From the NCBI RefSeq assembly GCF_004570345.1, contig NZ_SPQM01000015.1:1-62087 (forward strand): 62,087 nucleotides of DNA, in the 5' to 3' direction. The notes below the pieces were generated by a model. That model saw only the letters and a list, made by a program, of their open reading frames with translations. It searched no databases and was not told the DNA's origin. This document shows, piece by piece, positions 1-18,863 of this stretch; within the stretch, counting starts at the first letter, position 1, and each line of letters begins with the position of its first letter. The position numbers and the translations under genes were made by a program. This DNA comes from Blastococcus sp. CT_GayMR20 (GTDB lineage: Bacteria; Actinomycetota; Actinomycetes; Mycobacteriales; Geodermatophilaceae).

Positions 1-2
1 AC

Positions 3-707
3 CGCGAGGAAGCGGCCGACGCCCCGGTGCGCACCGCCCCGGCCGCGCCCTCGCCACGCACGGCGCCCGGCGGCACGCCGACGGTGCGGACGGAGACCGC
101 GGAGGCGTCGGCCCGCCCGTCGTCCCGGAGGACCCGGCCGAGTGCCGCGGCACCGGTGGCGACCGAGGCCCGTCGTCGGGTGCCGGCGCTGGCGCTGGTG
201 CTCGCGCTGCTCTGCGTCCTCACGGCCGCGGGGGCCGGCTGGCTGCTGTGGCAGCGGCTGAACCCCAGCTACGTCGACTCCTCGATCTTCGCCGCCACGC
301 GCAGCGGGATCGAGGCCGTCTACGCCTACGACTACCAGGACTCCGAGGGCAGCGTGCAGGGCAAGCTCGACGTCCTCACCGGCGACCTGCGCGACGAGTA
401 CGAGCGGGACCTCTCCGACGGCGGGATCATCGACACCTACGAGCAGGTGTCGGCCACGACGCGGTACGAGGTCCTCGACGTCGGGCTGCAGCAGGTGAAC
501 GAGGCGCAGGACACCGCGACCCTCGTCGTCTTCGGGCAGTACGTCGTGGAGTCGGTGAACAGCGGCACCCAGCCGGCGCCCGAGGGGTCGGAGTGCCAGG
601 TGACCCCCGGCGGCGCGCAGTCCTGCACCCAGACGGTCCGTGTGACCGTCGTCGACGTGGGCGGCGACTGGAAGATCAGCGAGCTCACCCTCCTGACCAC
701 CAGCTGA
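3..707 (+). CDS. Mce-associated membrane protein, 5' end outside window
   Basis: The frame is open to the left edge, so the gene probably starts upstream; the first in-window start codon is GTG at 27. A Pro/Ala/Arg-rich cytoplasmic segment is followed by one membrane helix (VPALALVLALLCVLTAAG) and an extracytoplasmic domain of about 140 residues. This layout is typical of Mce-associated proteins, which accompany MlaD/Mce lipid-import complexes. An mce operon lying before rpoB fits some actinobacteria. Function is inferred from architecture; no catalytic motif is visible. Confidence 0.65.
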   Translation, partial: REEAADAPVRTAPAAPSPRTAPGGTPTVRTETAEASARPSSRRTRPSAAAPVATEARRRVPALALVLALLCVLTAAGAGWLLWQRLNPSYVDSSIFAATRSGIEAVYAYDYQDSEGSVQGKLDVLTGDLRDEYERDLSDGGIIDTYEQVSATTRYEVLDVGLQQVNEAQDTATLVVFGQYVVESVNSGTQPAPEGSECQVTPGGAQSCTQTVRVTVVDVGGDWKISELTLLTTS

Positions 708-1081
708 CGGCGGCGGCCGCGCCCCCTCCACGAAGGCGCGGCGTGGCAGTCCCGCAACGGCCTCCGGGCTGGCATCATGGTCGCCGCACAGCCCTGGACC
801 ACCTGCTCTCGCAGCGTTGCTCCTCCACGGGGTGTGGCGCCGGTCGCACTGGCGTCCCCCACGTGGACAGAGCCCTCGGGCAGGGGTAGGGTCTCCTGTT
901 GCGCTGCCCTCTGACTGCTGCCCGCCGAGACGGGTCACCAGGGGTGCCCGGGAAACGCCCCGGACGCCCCGTGATCGGCCCTCCGGAACGTCGGACAGAC
1001 CAGGTGGACAGCTCCGCCATTACCGACGACGACCCCGCACAGTCCCGCCCGCACGTCGTGAGGTCCTTGGAAGGACGCATC
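708..1081 (+). other. rpoB upstream and leader region
   Basis: This non-coding gap of 374 bases holds the rpoB promoter (864-892) and an untranslated leader of about 180 bases ending in the GGAAGGA ribosome-binding site at 1069-1075. The rpoB frame is open from about 899, but the conserved protein start and the binding site place the true start at 1082. No other gene is seen. Confidence 0.6.
864..892 (+). promoter_or_regulatory. rpoB promoter
   Basis: TGGACA at 864-869 and TAGGGT at 887-892 are separated by exactly 17 bases, a good fit to a housekeeping sigma-70 type promoter. Transcription would begin near 899, about 180 bases before the rpoB start codon. Confidence 0.6.
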
Positions 1082-4591
<3,510 letters not shown>

Positions 4592-4598
4592 TCGGTGA

Positions 4599-4630
4599 CC
4601 GGCCGGCCCCGAGCGATCAGGGCCGGCCGG
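4599..4630 (+). terminator. hairpin between rpoB and rpoC
   Basis: CCGGCCGGCCC (4599-4609) and GGGCCGGCCGG (4620-4630) form a perfect 11-bp stem with a 10-base loop just after the rpoB stop. No U-tract follows, so it is more likely a processing, pausing or partial attenuation element than a full terminator, since rpoC follows at once. Confidence 0.5.
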
Positions 4631-4685
4631 CACCCGTCCCCAAGCCATAGAAGCGAAGAACTAGCCCCGGAAAGGGGTCATCACG

Positions 4686-8591
<3,906 letters not shown>

Positions 8592-8614
8592 TCCCCTAGC
8601 CAGGCAGTGACGAA

Positions 8615-8648
8615 AGGGCCCCCAGGTCGCCAGACCTGGGGGCTCTTC
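8615..8648 (+). terminator. rpoC terminator
   Basis: GCCCCCAGGTC (8618-8628) pairs with GACCTGGGGGC (8633-8643) around a 4-base loop, with flanking A/T bases and a short T run after it. It lies 26 bases past the rpoC stop and separates rpoBC from the convergent oxidoreductase gene. Confidence 0.75.
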
Positions 8649-8659
8649 CGCGCGCACCT

Positions 8660-8740
8660 GGATGATCAGGTCACCTGATCATCCGTGGTCCTGGCTCAGC
8701 ATCGACGGTGAGCGAGGACCCCATGGGATGAGCCAGGACG
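8660..8740. repeat. family A dispersed repeat, copy 1
   Basis: A near-perfect palindrome (8660-8684, arms GGATGATCAGGT and ACCTGATCATCC around one C) is followed by a second hairpin (GTCCTGGCTCA...TGAGCGAGGAC, 8688-8719, one mismatch) and a third copy of the arm, GAGCCAGGACG, at 8730-8740. Related copies lie at 43537 and 56253. This one sits between the rpoC terminator and the convergent oxidoreductase gene. Confidence 0.8.
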
Positions 8741-8849
8741 GCGACGGGGGAGGGCCCGGTCACGACCGGAGCCGCCGGGCGTCACCTCCGAGCCGCGGTC
8801 CGCACGCTGCTACGAGAGGACGGCGGCACCACGGTGAGGACGACGGCGC

Positions 8850-9887
8850 TCAGCTGAGGCGCTTCATCGTCTCGACGGTCTTCAGGCGGGCCTCGCGGCT
8901 GTCGTCGAGGGGCTGGAGCATCAGCGTCGTGACGCCGGCCTCGGCGAACGCGGCGATCCGCTCGGCGACGTAGGACTCCGGTCCGATGAGCGAGGAGGCC
9001 TTGACCAGCTCGGTCGGCACCGCGGCGGCGGCCTCGTCCTTCTTGCCGTCGAGGTAGAGGTCCTGGATCGTCTTCGCTTCGGCCTCGTAGCCGTACCGGA
9101 CGGCGAGGTCGTTGTAGAAGTTCTTGCCGCGGGCACCCATGCCGCCGATGTAGAGCGCCAGTGCGGGCCGGACGAACTCGGTCAGCGACTCGACGTCGTC
9201 CCCGATGGCGACCGGCACCCCGGTGATGACCTGCAGTTCACCCAGCGCCGGGTCGCGCTTGGCCTTGCCGGCCTCGAGGGACTCGCCCCACACCGACGCG
9301 GCCTTCTCCGGCACGAAGAAGATCGGCTCCCACGCCTCGGCGATCTCGGCGGCAAGCTCGACGTTCTTGGGGCCGAGCGCCGCGAGCATCACCGGGATCC
9401 GCTCGCGCACCGGCGTGTTGATCAGCTTCAGCGGCTTGCCCAGGCCGGTGCCCTGGTCCGCGGGCAGCGGGACCGTGTACTTCTTGCCCGCGTGGTCCAG
9501 GCGGTCGCGACGCCACACCTGGCGGCAGATCTCCACGATCTCGCGGGTGCGCTGCAGGGGCGCGTCATAGGGGACGCCGTGCCAGCCCTCGATCACCTGC
9601 GGGCCGGACGCGCCCAGCCCGAGCGTGAAGCGGCCGCCGGACACGAAGTCCAGACCGGCCGCCGTCATCGCCGTCAGGGCGGGCGTGCGGCTGTAGATGG
9701 GGAAGATCGCGCTCAGGAGCTCGACCCGCTCGGTGACCGCCGCCAGGTACCCCAGCTGGCTCACCGCGTCGAACGTGTAGACCTCGGCCACCGCGGCGAC
9801 GTCGAGACCGGCGGACTCCAGATCGCGGATCTCCGCCGCGGTCTCCTGGAACCCGCCGCTGTAGCTGGCCTGGATGCCGATGCGCAC
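8850..9887 (-). CDS. LLM-class F420-dependent oxidoreductase
   Basis: A 345-residue TIM-barrel protein of the bacterial luciferase-like monooxygenase superfamily. It begins VRIGIQASYSGGFQETAAEI and carries the GLGASGPQVIEGWHG block typical of actinobacterial F420-dependent members. The substrate cannot be read from sequence. The GTG start at 9887 is chosen because GAGGAGG lies about 7 bases upstream and the longer frame adds only a low-complexity lead. It is a reverse-strand gene between rpoC and rpsL. F420 rather than FMN use is inferred from family resemblance. Confidence 0.85.
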   Translation of the reverse strand: MRIGIQASYSGGFQETAAEIRDLESAGLDVAAVAEVYTFDAVSQLGYLAAVTERVELLSAIFPIYSRTPALTAMTAAGLDFVSGGRFTLGLGASGPQVIEGWHGVPYDAPLQRTREIVEICRQVWRRDRLDHAGKKYTVPLPADQGTGLGKPLKLINTPVRERIPVMLAALGPKNVELAAEIAEAWEPIFFVPEKAASVWGESLEAGKAKRDPALGELQVITGVPVAIGDDVESLTEFVRPALALYIGGMGARGKNFYNDLAVRYGYEAEAKTIQDLYLDGKKDEAAAAVPTELVKASSLIGPESYVAERIAAFAEAGVTTLMLQPLDDSREARLKTVETMKRLS

Positions 9888-10468
9888 GTGGCCCTCCTCG
9901 CAGATCACGGCGCCACCGTTGGCGCCACCGAGCACGCTAGCGGGCCGCGTGGTGCAGCCCCCACGGAGCACCGGGACCGGGTACCGTCGGCTGCGCTGCC
10001 GGGAGCCCCCCGGTAGGCGGGGCACGGCCGGGAAGAGAACCGGCCGGCGCGTCGTTGACCTGGGTGTCGTCCGCCCCGGCGGGCGATGGCTGCGGCACGG
10101 TCACAGTGTGTCCCAGTCCATGGGGACCCGGTTTTGACCGGCTCCCGGGGCGCGGGTACTGTGGGCTGCTGTGCCCAGGGTGCCCTGGGACTGCTCCCGT
10201 TCGCGGTGCGCCTGGGTGACCTTCGGGTCGCCGGGGACCGCCTCCTGGCTTCGAGCCGGAAGGTGGCGGCGCCGAGTCGCGAGGGGCAACCGAGTTCGGT
10301 CCGACATCGGGCCGGTCCCGGGGAGGGCGACACGCCCGACCGCGGGGGCCGGACGGTACGTCGCGGCCGGGATCGGGAAGTCCTTTAGCAGGACCGGCAC
10401 CCGGCACGACTAGCAGAGCAAGACATTCGAGAGCACGACCCAGCGCAGGTAGGAGATCCAGGCCACCC
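9888..10468 (+). other. rpsL upstream and leader region
   Basis: A 581-base divergent gap. It holds the ribosome-binding site of the oxidoreductase gene, a strong promoter facing rpsL (10134-10162) and a leader of about 300 bases. Soon after the predicted transcription start is a short hairpin, CCCAGGG/CCCTGGG (10174-10189). A possible -10 (TAGCGT on the minus strand, 9934-9939) faces the oxidoreductase, but no matching -35 is seen. No gene is supported here. Confidence 0.5.
10134..10162 (+). promoter_or_regulatory. str operon (rpsL) promoter
   Basis: TTGACC at 10134-10139 and TACTGT at 10157-10162 are separated by 17 bases. This is among the best sigma-70-type matches in the window and would drive rpsL-rpsG-fusA and probably tuf, with a 5' leader of about 300 bases. 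Confidence 0.7.
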
Positions 10469-10843
10469 ATGCCCACGATCAACCAGCTGGTCCGCAAGGG
10501 CCGCGAGGACAAGGTCGAGAAGACCAAGACTCCGGCGCTGAAGGGTTCGCCCCAGCGCCGCGGAGTCTGCACGCGCGTCTACACGACGACGCCGAAGAAG
10601 CCGAACTCGGCGCTGCGCAAGGTCGCCCGCGTCCGGCTGACCAGCGGCATCGAGGTGACCGCCTACATCCCGGGCGTCGGCCACAACCTGCAGGAGCACT
10701 CGATGGTGCTCGTGCGCGGCGGTCGTGTGAAGGACCTCCCGGGTGTGCGCTACAAGATCATCCGCGGTTCGCTGGACACCCAGGGCGTCCGCAACCGCAA
10801 GCAGGCTCGCAGCCGCTACGGCGCGAAGAAGGAGAAGAGCTAA
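10469..10843 (+). CDS. rpsL: 30S ribosomal protein S12 (uS12)
   Basis: A 124-residue decoding-centre protein of standard length. It has the [11 protein letters not shown] loop with Lys43 and the [10 protein letters not shown] loop with Lys88, the two positions where changes give streptomycin resistance; both look wild type. It is the first gene of the str operon, and its TAA overlaps the rpsG ATG by one base (TAATG). Confidence 0.98.
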   Translation: MPTINQLVRKGREDKVEKTKTPALKGSPQRRGVCTRVYTTTPKKPNSALRKVARVRLTSGIEVTAYIPGVGHNLQEHSMVLVRGGRVKDLPGVRYKIIRGSLDTQGVRNRKQARSRYGAKKEKS

Positions 10844-11313
10844 TGCCGCGCAAGGGCCCCGCGCCGAAGCGTCCGCTGGTCGCCGACCCGGTGTACCAGT
10901 CGCCGCTGGTCACCCAGCTGGTGAACAAGGTCCTGGTGGACGGCAAGCGCTCGGTCGCCGAGGCGATCGTCTACGGCGCCCTCGAGGGCGCCCGCGCCAA
11001 GAGCGACACCGACCCGGTCGTCACGCTCAAGCGCGCCCTGGACAACGTGAAGCCGGCCCTGGAGGTCCGCAGCCGCCGCGTCGGTGGTGCGACCTACCAG
11101 GTCCCGGTCGAGGTCCGTCCCTCGCGGAGCACCACGCTCGGCCTGCGCTGGCTCATCCAGTACAGCCGCGCCCGCCGCGAGAAGACGATGACCGAGCGTC
11201 TGATGAACGAGCTGCTCGACGCGAGCAACGGCCTCGGCGCCGCCGTGAAGCGCCGCGAGGACACCCACAAGATGGCCGAGTCGAACAAGGCCTTCGCGCA
11301 CTACCGCTGGTGA
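10843..11313 (+). CDS. rpsG: 30S ribosomal protein S7 (uS7)
   Basis: A 156-residue primary binder of the 3' domain of 16S rRNA, starting [20 protein letters not shown] and ending in the usual KAFAHYRW. Length and sequence are typical. It is coupled to rpsL by a TAATG junction and followed by fusA after about 85 bases. Confidence 0.98.
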   Translation: MPRKGPAPKRPLVADPVYQSPLVTQLVNKVLVDGKRSVAEAIVYGALEGARAKSDTDPVVTLKRALDNVKPALEVRSRRVGGATYQVPVEVRPSRSTTLGLRWLIQYSRARREKTMTERLMNELLDASNGLGAAVKRREDTHKMAESNKAFAHYRW

Positions 11314-11398
11314 CGTCCGTTCACCTGCACCCGCTGTCGGCGGGAGCCCGGGCGATCCCCGGAACCCGCACGCGGACCCGAACGAAGAGGAGTAAGTG

Positions 11399-13495
<2,097 letters not shown>

Positions 13496-13499
13496 CACC

Positions 13500-13524
13500 G
13501 ACGGCGGGGCCCGCCCCTGCCGTC
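13500..13524 (+). terminator. hairpin between fusA and tuf
   Basis: GACGGC and GCCGTC bracket a GGGGC/GCCCC stem with one bulge just after the fusA stop. There is no U-tract. It probably modulates read-through into tuf or protects the upstream mRNA. Confidence 0.4.
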
Positions 13525-13585
13525 ACCCCAGCACGCCCCGCCCCAGAGCACGCACCACCTGCGTAACCACGAGGAGAGGAACCCA

Positions 13586-14779
13586 GTGGCCAAGGCCAAG
13601 TTCGAGCGGACCAAGCCGCACGTCAACATCGGCACCATCGGGCACATCGACCACGGGAAGACGACGCTGACCGCGGCGATCACCAAGGTCCTGCACGACA
13701 AGTACCCGAACCTCAACGAGGCGTCCGCGTTCGACCAGATCGACAAGGCGCCCGAGGAGAAGGCCCGCGGCATCACGATCTCGATCGCGCACGTCGAGTA
13801 CCAGACCGAGGCTCGGCACTACGCGCACGTCGACTGCCCCGGGCACGCCGACTACATCAAGAACATGATCACCGGTGCGGCGCAGATGGACGGCGCGATC
13901 CTCGTGGTCGCGGCGACCGACGGCCCCATGCCGCAGACCAAGGAGCACGTGCTCCTGGCCCGCCAGGTCGGCGTCCCCTACATCGTCGTGGCCCTCAACA
14001 AGGCCGACATGGTCGACGACGAGGAGATCCTCGAGCTCGTCGAGCTCGAGGTCCGCGAGCTGCTCAGCGAGTACGAGTTCCCGGGTGACGACGTCCCCGT
14101 GGTCCGCGTCTCCGCGCTCAAGGCCCTCGAGGGCGACGCCGAGTGGGGCGACAAGCTCATGGAGCTGATGAACGCCGTCGACACCGCGATCCCGGAGCCG
14201 GAGCGCGAGATCGACAAGCCGTTCCTCATGCCCGTCGAGGACGTCTTCACCATCACCGGTCGCGGCACTGTCGTCACCGGCCGCGTCGAGCGTGGCATCG
14301 TCAAGGTCTCCGAGGAGATCGAGATCGTCGGCATCCGCGAGGGTTCGACGAAGACGACCGTCACCGGTGTCGAGATGTTCCGCAAGCTGCTCGACCAGGG
14401 CCAGGCCGGCGACAACGTCGGGCTGCTCCTGCGCGGCATCAAGCGCGAGGACGTCGAGCGCGGTCAGGTCGTCGTGAAGCCCGGTTCGATCACCCCGCAC
14501 ACCAACTTCGAGGGCTCGGTCTACATCCTCTCGAAGGACGAGGGTGGCCGTCACACGCCGTTCTTCAACAACTACCGTCCCCAGTTCTACTTCCGGACGA
14601 CGGACGTGACGGGCGTCGTGACGCTGCCCGCCGGCACCGAGATGGTCATGCCCGGCGACAACACCGAGATGACGGTGGAGCTGATCCAGCCCATCGCCAT
14701 GGAGGAGGGCCTCCGGTTCGCCATCCGTGAGGGTGGCCGCACCGTCGGCGCAGGCCGCGTCGTCAAGATCAACAAGTAA
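13586..14779 (+). CDS. tuf: elongation factor Tu
   Basis: A 397-residue GTPase that delivers aminoacyl-tRNA to the ribosome. The G motifs [17 protein letters not shown] and NKAD, and domains II-III, are complete. The GTG start follows a GAGGAGAGG ribosome-binding site. It ends the str operon and is followed immediately by a 14-bp terminator hairpin. Confidence 0.98.
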   Translation: MAKAKFERTKPHVNIGTIGHIDHGKTTLTAAITKVLHDKYPNLNEASAFDQIDKAPEEKARGITISIAHVEYQTEARHYAHVDCPGHADYIKNMITGAAQMDGAILVVAATDGPMPQTKEHVLLARQVGVPYIVVALNKADMVDDEEILELVELEVRELLSEYEFPGDDVPVVRVSALKALEGDAEWGDKLMELMNAVDTAIPEPEREIDKPFLMPVEDVFTITGRGTVVTGRVERGIVKVSEEIEIVGIREGSTKTTVTGVEMFRKLLDQGQAGDNVGLLLRGIKREDVERGQVVVKPGSITPHTNFEGSVYILSKDEGGRHTPFFNNYRPQFYFRTTDVTGVVTLPAGTEMVMPGDNTEMTVELIQPIAMEEGLRFAIREGGRTVGAGRVVKINK

Positions 14780-14785
14780 CACCCG

Positions 14786-14817
14786 ACGGGCGGCGGCCGC
14801 GTACGGCCGCCGCCCGT
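14786..14817 (+). terminator. tuf terminator
   Basis: A perfect 14-bp stem (ACGGGCGGCGGCCG, 14786-14799, and its complement 14804-14817) with a 4-base loop starts 7 bases after the tuf stop. Only TT follows. It marks the boundary between the str and S10 operons. Confidence 0.65.
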
Positions 14818-14877
14818 TCCCGGGTCAACAGACCCACTCGAACTTTCACAACCGATCGGCAGGAGCAGAAGACAGCG

Positions 14878-15183
14878 ATGGCGGGACAGAAGATCCGCAT
14901 CCGGCTGAAGGCCTATGACCACGAGGCGATCGACGCCTCGGCGCGGCGCATCGTGGAGACGGTCACCAAGACCGGAGCGCGTGTGGTCGGCCCGGTGCCG
15001 CTGCCGACGGAGAAGAACGTGTACGCGGTGATCCGTTCGCCGCACAAGTACAAGGACTCGTTCGAGCACTTCGAGATGCGCACGCACAAGCGGCTCATCG
15101 ACATCCTCGACCCGACGCCGAAGACGGTCGACGCGCTCATGCGCATCGACCTCCCGGCCTCGGTCGACGTCAACATTCAGTAA
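14878..15183 (+). CDS. rpsJ: 30S ribosomal protein S10 (uS10)
   Basis: A 101-residue protein starting [19 protein letters not shown], standard in length. It is a 30S head component and, in other bacteria, also the NusE partner in antitermination. It is the first gene of the S10 operon; an AGGAG site lies upstream. No clear promoter is visible in the 60 bases between the tuf terminator and the start. Confidence 0.98.
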   Translation: MAGQKIRIRLKAYDHEAIDASARRIVETVTKTGARVVGPVPLPTEKNVYAVIRSPHKYKDSFEHFEMRTHKRLIDILDPTPKTVDALMRIDLPASVDVNIQ

Positions 15184-15198
15184 GGGCAGTCAGCAGAC

Positions 15199-15864
15199 AT
15201 GGCGAGCACATTTCGCGGTCTCCTCGGCGAGAAGCTGGGGATGACCCAGGTTTTCGACGAGAACAACCGCCTCGTGCCGGTGACCGTCGTCAAGGCGGGC
15301 CCGTGTGTGGTGACCCAGGTGCGCACCCCCGAGGTCGACGGCTACAGCGCCGTCCAGCTCGGTTTCGGTGAGATCGACCCGCGCAAGGTGAACCGCCCCG
15401 AGGGCGGGCACTTCACCAAGGCGGGCGTCACGCCGCGGCGGCACCTGGTCGAACTGCGCACCGAGGACGCCGGCGACTACACGGTCGGCCAGGAGCTGAA
15501 CGCCGACGTCTTCGACGGCGTGGCCAAGGTCGACGTCATCGGGACCAGCAAGGGCAAGGGCACCGCCGGCGTCATGAAGCGTCACGGCTTCAAGGGCCTC
15601 GGCGCGTCGCACGGCACCCAGCGCAAGCACCGGTCGCCCGGTTCCATCGGTGGCGCGTCGACCCCCGGCCGCGTGTTCAAGGGCCTCAAGATGGCCGGCC
15701 GCATGGGCGCGGTGAAGACGACCACGCTCTCGCTGGTCGTGCACAAGGTCGACACGGAGCGCGGGCTGCTGCTCATCAAGGGCGCCGTTCCCGGTCCGAA
15801 GGGTGGTCTGCTCCTCGTCCGCTCCGCGGTCAAGGGTGGCCCCGTGGGGAGTGACAACAAGTGA
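15199..15864 (+). CDS. rplC: 50S ribosomal protein L3 (uL3)
   Basis: A 221-residue early-assembly protein of the 50S subunit with the long loop that reaches the peptidyl-transferase centre (about residues 120-165, [20 protein letters not shown]). It overlaps rplD by a GTGA junction, so the two are translationally coupled. Confidence 0.98.
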   Translation: MASTFRGLLGEKLGMTQVFDENNRLVPVTVVKAGPCVVTQVRTPEVDGYSAVQLGFGEIDPRKVNRPEGGHFTKAGVTPRRHLVELRTEDAGDYTVGQELNADVFDGVAKVDVIGTSKGKGTAGVMKRHGFKGLGASHGTQRKHRSPGSIGGASTPGRVFKGLKMAGRMGAVKTTTLSLVVHKVDTERGLLLIKGAVPGPKGGLLLVRSAVKGGPVGSDNK

Positions 15865-16877
15865 GCCAGTCGATCGACACGCGCACCGACCGTCAGGTCG
15901 ACGTCCGCACCCCGGCGGGGGAGACCTCCGGCAGCGTCACGCTGCCCGGTGAGCTCTTCGACGCCAATGCGAACGTCTCCCTGATGCACCAGGTCGTCGT
16001 CGCCCAGCTGGCTGCGGCCCGCCAGGGCACGCACTCGACCAAGACCCGCGGCGAGGTCCGCGGCGGTGGCGCCAAGCCGTACCGGCAGAAGGGCACCGGC
16101 CGGGCCCGTCAGGGTTCGACCCGGGCGCCGCAGTTCGCCGGCGGTGGCGTCGTCCACGGCCCGACGCCGCGGGACTACACGAAGAAGACCCCGAAGAAGA
16201 TGAAGGCCGCCGCCCTGCGCGGTGCCCTCTCCGACCGGGCCCGCGAGGGCCGGGTGCACGTGGTCTCCGCCTTCGTCGAGGGCGACGCCCCGAAGACCAA
16301 GGCCGCCCTGGCCACGCTGAACGCCGTCACCCAGGCCAAGCGCGTGCTGGTCGTGCTCGACCGGGACGACGTCCTCAACTGGGTGAGCCTGCGCAACGCG
16401 CCGCAGGTGCACCTGATCGAGGCCGGCCAGCTCAACACCTACGACGTGCTGGTCGCCGACGAGGTCGTCTTCACCGAGACCGCGCTGGCCGAGTACGTCG
16501 AGGGCCGTAGCGGCGGTGCCGTCAAGCCCGACCTGGCGACCCGCGTCACGCCGGGTGGCGTCCCCTCGATCGCTCCCGCCGAGGGTGAGGGCACCGTCGA
16601 GACCGCCGCGGAGGCGCCGGCCAAGAAGGCCGCCGCGAAGAAGGCTCCGGCCAAGAAGGCAGCTGCTGCCGACGCGACCGAGGCCCCCGCCAAGAAGGCA
16701 GCCGCGAAGAAGGCTCCGGCCACGAAGGCCACCTCCCCGGAGGAGGCGGCTCCGGCTACCGCGGAGGAGGCCGCCAAGGCCCCCGCCGAGCTGGCCGACG
16801 TCGCCGACGCGGGTCCTGACGCCCAGGCCCCGTCCGAGGAAGGCACCACGAACGCGACCCCCGAGGAGAAGGCATGA
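15861..16877 (+). CDS. rplD: 50S ribosomal protein L4 (uL4) with long C-terminal tail
   Basis: The uL4 core occupies residues 1 to about 214, including the exit-tunnel loop ([20 protein letters not shown], residues 61-80). It then continues for about 124 residues, where ordinary L4 proteins end near 205-225. Residues 253-290 hold a tandem Lys/Ala/Pro repeat ([18 protein letters not shown], then a second copy) like a histone-H1-type tail, followed by an acidic Ala/Glu segment. The frame runs cleanly to an ATGA overlap with rplW, so this is not an annotation error. Confidence 0.95.
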   Translation: MSQSIDTRTDRQVDVRTPAGETSGSVTLPGELFDANANVSLMHQVVVAQLAAARQGTHSTKTRGEVRGGGAKPYRQKGTGRARQGSTRAPQFAGGGVVHGPTPRDYTKKTPKKMKAAALRGALSDRAREGRVHVVSAFVEGDAPKTKAALATLNAVTQAKRVLVVLDRDDVLNWVSLRNAPQVHLIEAGQLNTYDVLVADEVVFTETALAEYVEGRSGGAVKPDLATRVTPGGVPSIAPAEGEGTVETAAEAPAKKAAAKKAPAKKAAAADATEAPAKKAAAKKAPATKATSPEEAAPATAEEAAKAPAELADVADAGPDAQAPSEEGTTNATPEEKA

Positions 16878-17176
16878 GCGTCCGCGACCCCCGGGACGTC
16901 CTGCTCGCCCCGGTCATCTCCGAGAAGAGCTACGGGCTGCTCGACAGCAACCAGTACACGTTCATCGTGCTGCCCGAGGCCAACAAGACCCAGATCAAGA
17001 TCGCGGTCGAGCAGATCTTCAACGTGAAGGTCCTCGGCGTGAACACGATCAACCGCCAGGGCAAGCGCAAGCGCAGCCGGGGCACGCAGATGGGCCGGCG
17101 CAAGAACACCAAGCGCGCCATCGTCTCCGTCGCCCCGGGCGACCGCATCGAGATCTTCGGGGGCCCGGGCGCCTGA
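16874..17176 (+). CDS. rplW: 50S ribosomal protein L23 (uL23)
   Basis: A 100-residue protein at the tunnel exit, the docking site for trigger factor and SRP. It has the usual core ([17 protein letters not shown], then the [14 protein letters not shown] loop). The ATG overlaps the rplD stop (ATGA), so it is probably coupled. Confidence 0.98.
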   Translation: MSVRDPRDVLLAPVISEKSYGLLDSNQYTFIVLPEANKTQIKIAVEQIFNVKVLGVNTINRQGKRKRSRGTQMGRRKNTKRAIVSVAPGDRIEIFGGPGA

Positions 17177-17226
17177 CGGCATCCGGACCTCACGGACCAG
17201 AGATATAGACAGGGACTGAGTCAGCA

Positions 17227-18060
17227 ATGGCTATCCGTAAGTACAAGCCGACGACGCCGGGCCGCCGTGGCTCCAGCGTCGCCGACTTCGCCGAGGTCAC
17301 CCGCGACCATCCCGAGAAGTCGCTGGTCCGGCCGCTGCACGGTCGCGGTGGACGCAACGTCCACGGCAAGGTGACCGCCCGCCACCAGGGTGGCGGTCAC
17401 AAGCGCGCCTACCGGTTGATCGACTTCCGCCGGGCGGACAAGGACGGCGTGCCGGCCAAGGTCGCGCACATCGAGTACGACCCGAACCGCACCTCGCGGA
17501 TCGCGCTGCTGCACTACGCCGACGGCGAGAAGCGCTACATCATCGCGCCGGCGAAGCTCAAGCAGGGCGACACGGTGGAGTGCGGCCCCTCGGCCGACAT
17601 CAAGCCCGGCAACAATCTGCCGCTGCGCAACATCCCCGTGGGCACGGTCATCCATGCCATCGAGCTCCGTCCCGGCGGCGGCGCGAAGATCGCGCGGTCG
17701 GCCGGCACCAGCGTCCAGCTGGTCGCCCGTGAGGGTCGCTTCGCGCAGCTGCGCATGCCGTCGGGCGAGATCCGCAACGTCGACGTGCGCTGCCGCGCGA
17801 CCGTCGGCGAGGTGGGCAACGCCGAGCAGTCCAACATCAACTGGGGCAAGGCCGGCCGCATGCGGTGGAAGGGCAAGCGCCCGACCGTCCGCGGTGTCGC
17901 CATGAACCCGGTCGACCACCCGCACGGTGGTGGTGAGGGCAAGACCTCAGGTGGGCGCCACCCGGTGAACCCGAAGGGCAAGCCGGAGGGCCGTACGCGC
18001 AAGCGCAAGGCCAGTGACGCCCTGATCGTGCGCCGCCGGCGCGCCAACAAGAAGCGCTGA
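17227..18060 (+). CDS. rplB: 50S ribosomal protein L2 (uL2)
   Basis: A 277-residue protein required for subunit joining and peptidyl transfer. The conserved late segment [20 protein letters not shown], with its functionally important His, is intact and the basic C-terminus follows. Length is standard. Confidence 0.98.
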   Translation: MAIRKYKPTTPGRRGSSVADFAEVTRDHPEKSLVRPLHGRGGRNVHGKVTARHQGGGHKRAYRLIDFRRADKDGVPAKVAHIEYDPNRTSRIALLHYADGEKRYIIAPAKLKQGDTVECGPSADIKPGNNLPLRNIPVGTVIHAIELRPGGGAKIARSAGTSVQLVAREGRFAQLRMPSGEIRNVDVRCRATVGEVGNAEQSNINWGKAGRMRWKGKRPTVRGVAMNPVDHPHGGGEGKTSGGRHPVNPKGKPEGRTRKRKASDALIVRRRRANKKR

Positions 18061-18093
18061 GCCCGGGATACCGGCGGTTAAGGAGAGTCCGTT

Positions 18094-18375
18094 ATGCCAC
18101 GCAGCCTGAAGAAGGGCCCGTTCGTCGACGACCACCTGCTCAAGAAGGTGGACGCTCAGAACGAAAAGGGCACCAAGAACGTGATCCGCACCTGGTCGCG
18201 CCGCTCGACGATCATCCCCGACATGCTCGGGCACACGCTCGCCGTGCACGACGGCCGCAAGCACGTCCCGGTCTTCGTGACCGAGGCGATGGTCGGGCAC
18301 AAGCTCGGCGAGTTCGCGCCCACGCGGACCTTCCGTGGGCACATCAAGGACGACCGCCGCTCGCGGCGGGGCTGA
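18094..18375 (+). CDS. rpsS: 30S ribosomal protein S19 (uS19)
   Basis: A 93-residue 30S head protein starting [18 protein letters not shown], with the conserved [15 protein letters not shown] and [11 protein letters not shown] blocks. A TTAAGGAGAG ribosome-binding site lies 11 bases before the ATG. Confidence 0.98.
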   Translation: MPRSLKKGPFVDDHLLKKVDAQNEKGTKNVIRTWSRRSTIIPDMLGHTLAVHDGRKHVPVFVTEAMVGHKLGEFAPTRTFRGHIKDDRRSRRG

Positions 18376-18395
18376 CCAGGTAGAGAGAGATTCAG

Positions 18396-18863
18396 ATGAC
18401 TTCCCAGTTGGGACAGGAGGCGCCGGTCGCCCGGGCTACGGCCCGGTTCGTCCGCGTGACCCCCATGAAGGCCCGCCGGGTGGTGGACCTGATCCGCTAC
18501 CTGCCCACGGACGAGGCCCTGGCCCTGCTCCGCTTCGCGCCCCAGAGCGCGAGCGAGCCGGTCGCCAAGGTCGTCGCCAGCGCGGTGGCCAACGCCGAGC
18601 ACAACCTGCAGCTGGACCCGGCCGCACTGGTCGTCAGCGCTGCCTACGTCGACGAGGGCCCGACGCTCAAGCGGATCCGTCCGCGTGCGCAGGGCCGGGC
18701 GTTCCGCATCAACAAGCGGACCAGCCACATCACCGTCGAGGTCAGCGAGGTCGCCACCAGCGACGTCCTGGCGCAGAAGTCGCGCAAGGCTCGCCGGGAC
18801 ACCGGCCAGTCCGGCCCGGCGACCCAGCAGTCCAAGAGCAACACGAGGGGAGGGACCCGCTAG
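18396..18863 (+). CDS. rplV: 50S ribosomal protein L22 (uL22)
   Basis: A 155-residue exit-tunnel protein. The core ([20 protein letters not shown] to the beta-hairpin [20 protein letters not shown]) is typical. About 35 extra basic, Ser/Thr-rich residues at the C-terminus are common in actinobacteria. The stop TAG shares its last base with the rpsC GTG. Confidence 0.97.
   Translation: MTSQLGQEAPVARATARFVRVTPMKARRVVDLIRYLPTDEALALLRFAPQSASEPVAKVVASAVANAEHNLQLDPAALVVSAAYVDEGPTLKRIRPRAQGRAFRINKRTSHITVEVSEVATSDVLAQKSRKARRDTGQSGPATQQSKSNTRGGTR

Noticed and set aside
899..1081. Upstream extension of rpoB
   Set aside because: Although open, it begins at the predicted transcription start, has no homology and no ribosome-binding site. 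The GGAAGGA site and conserved residues support TTG 1082.
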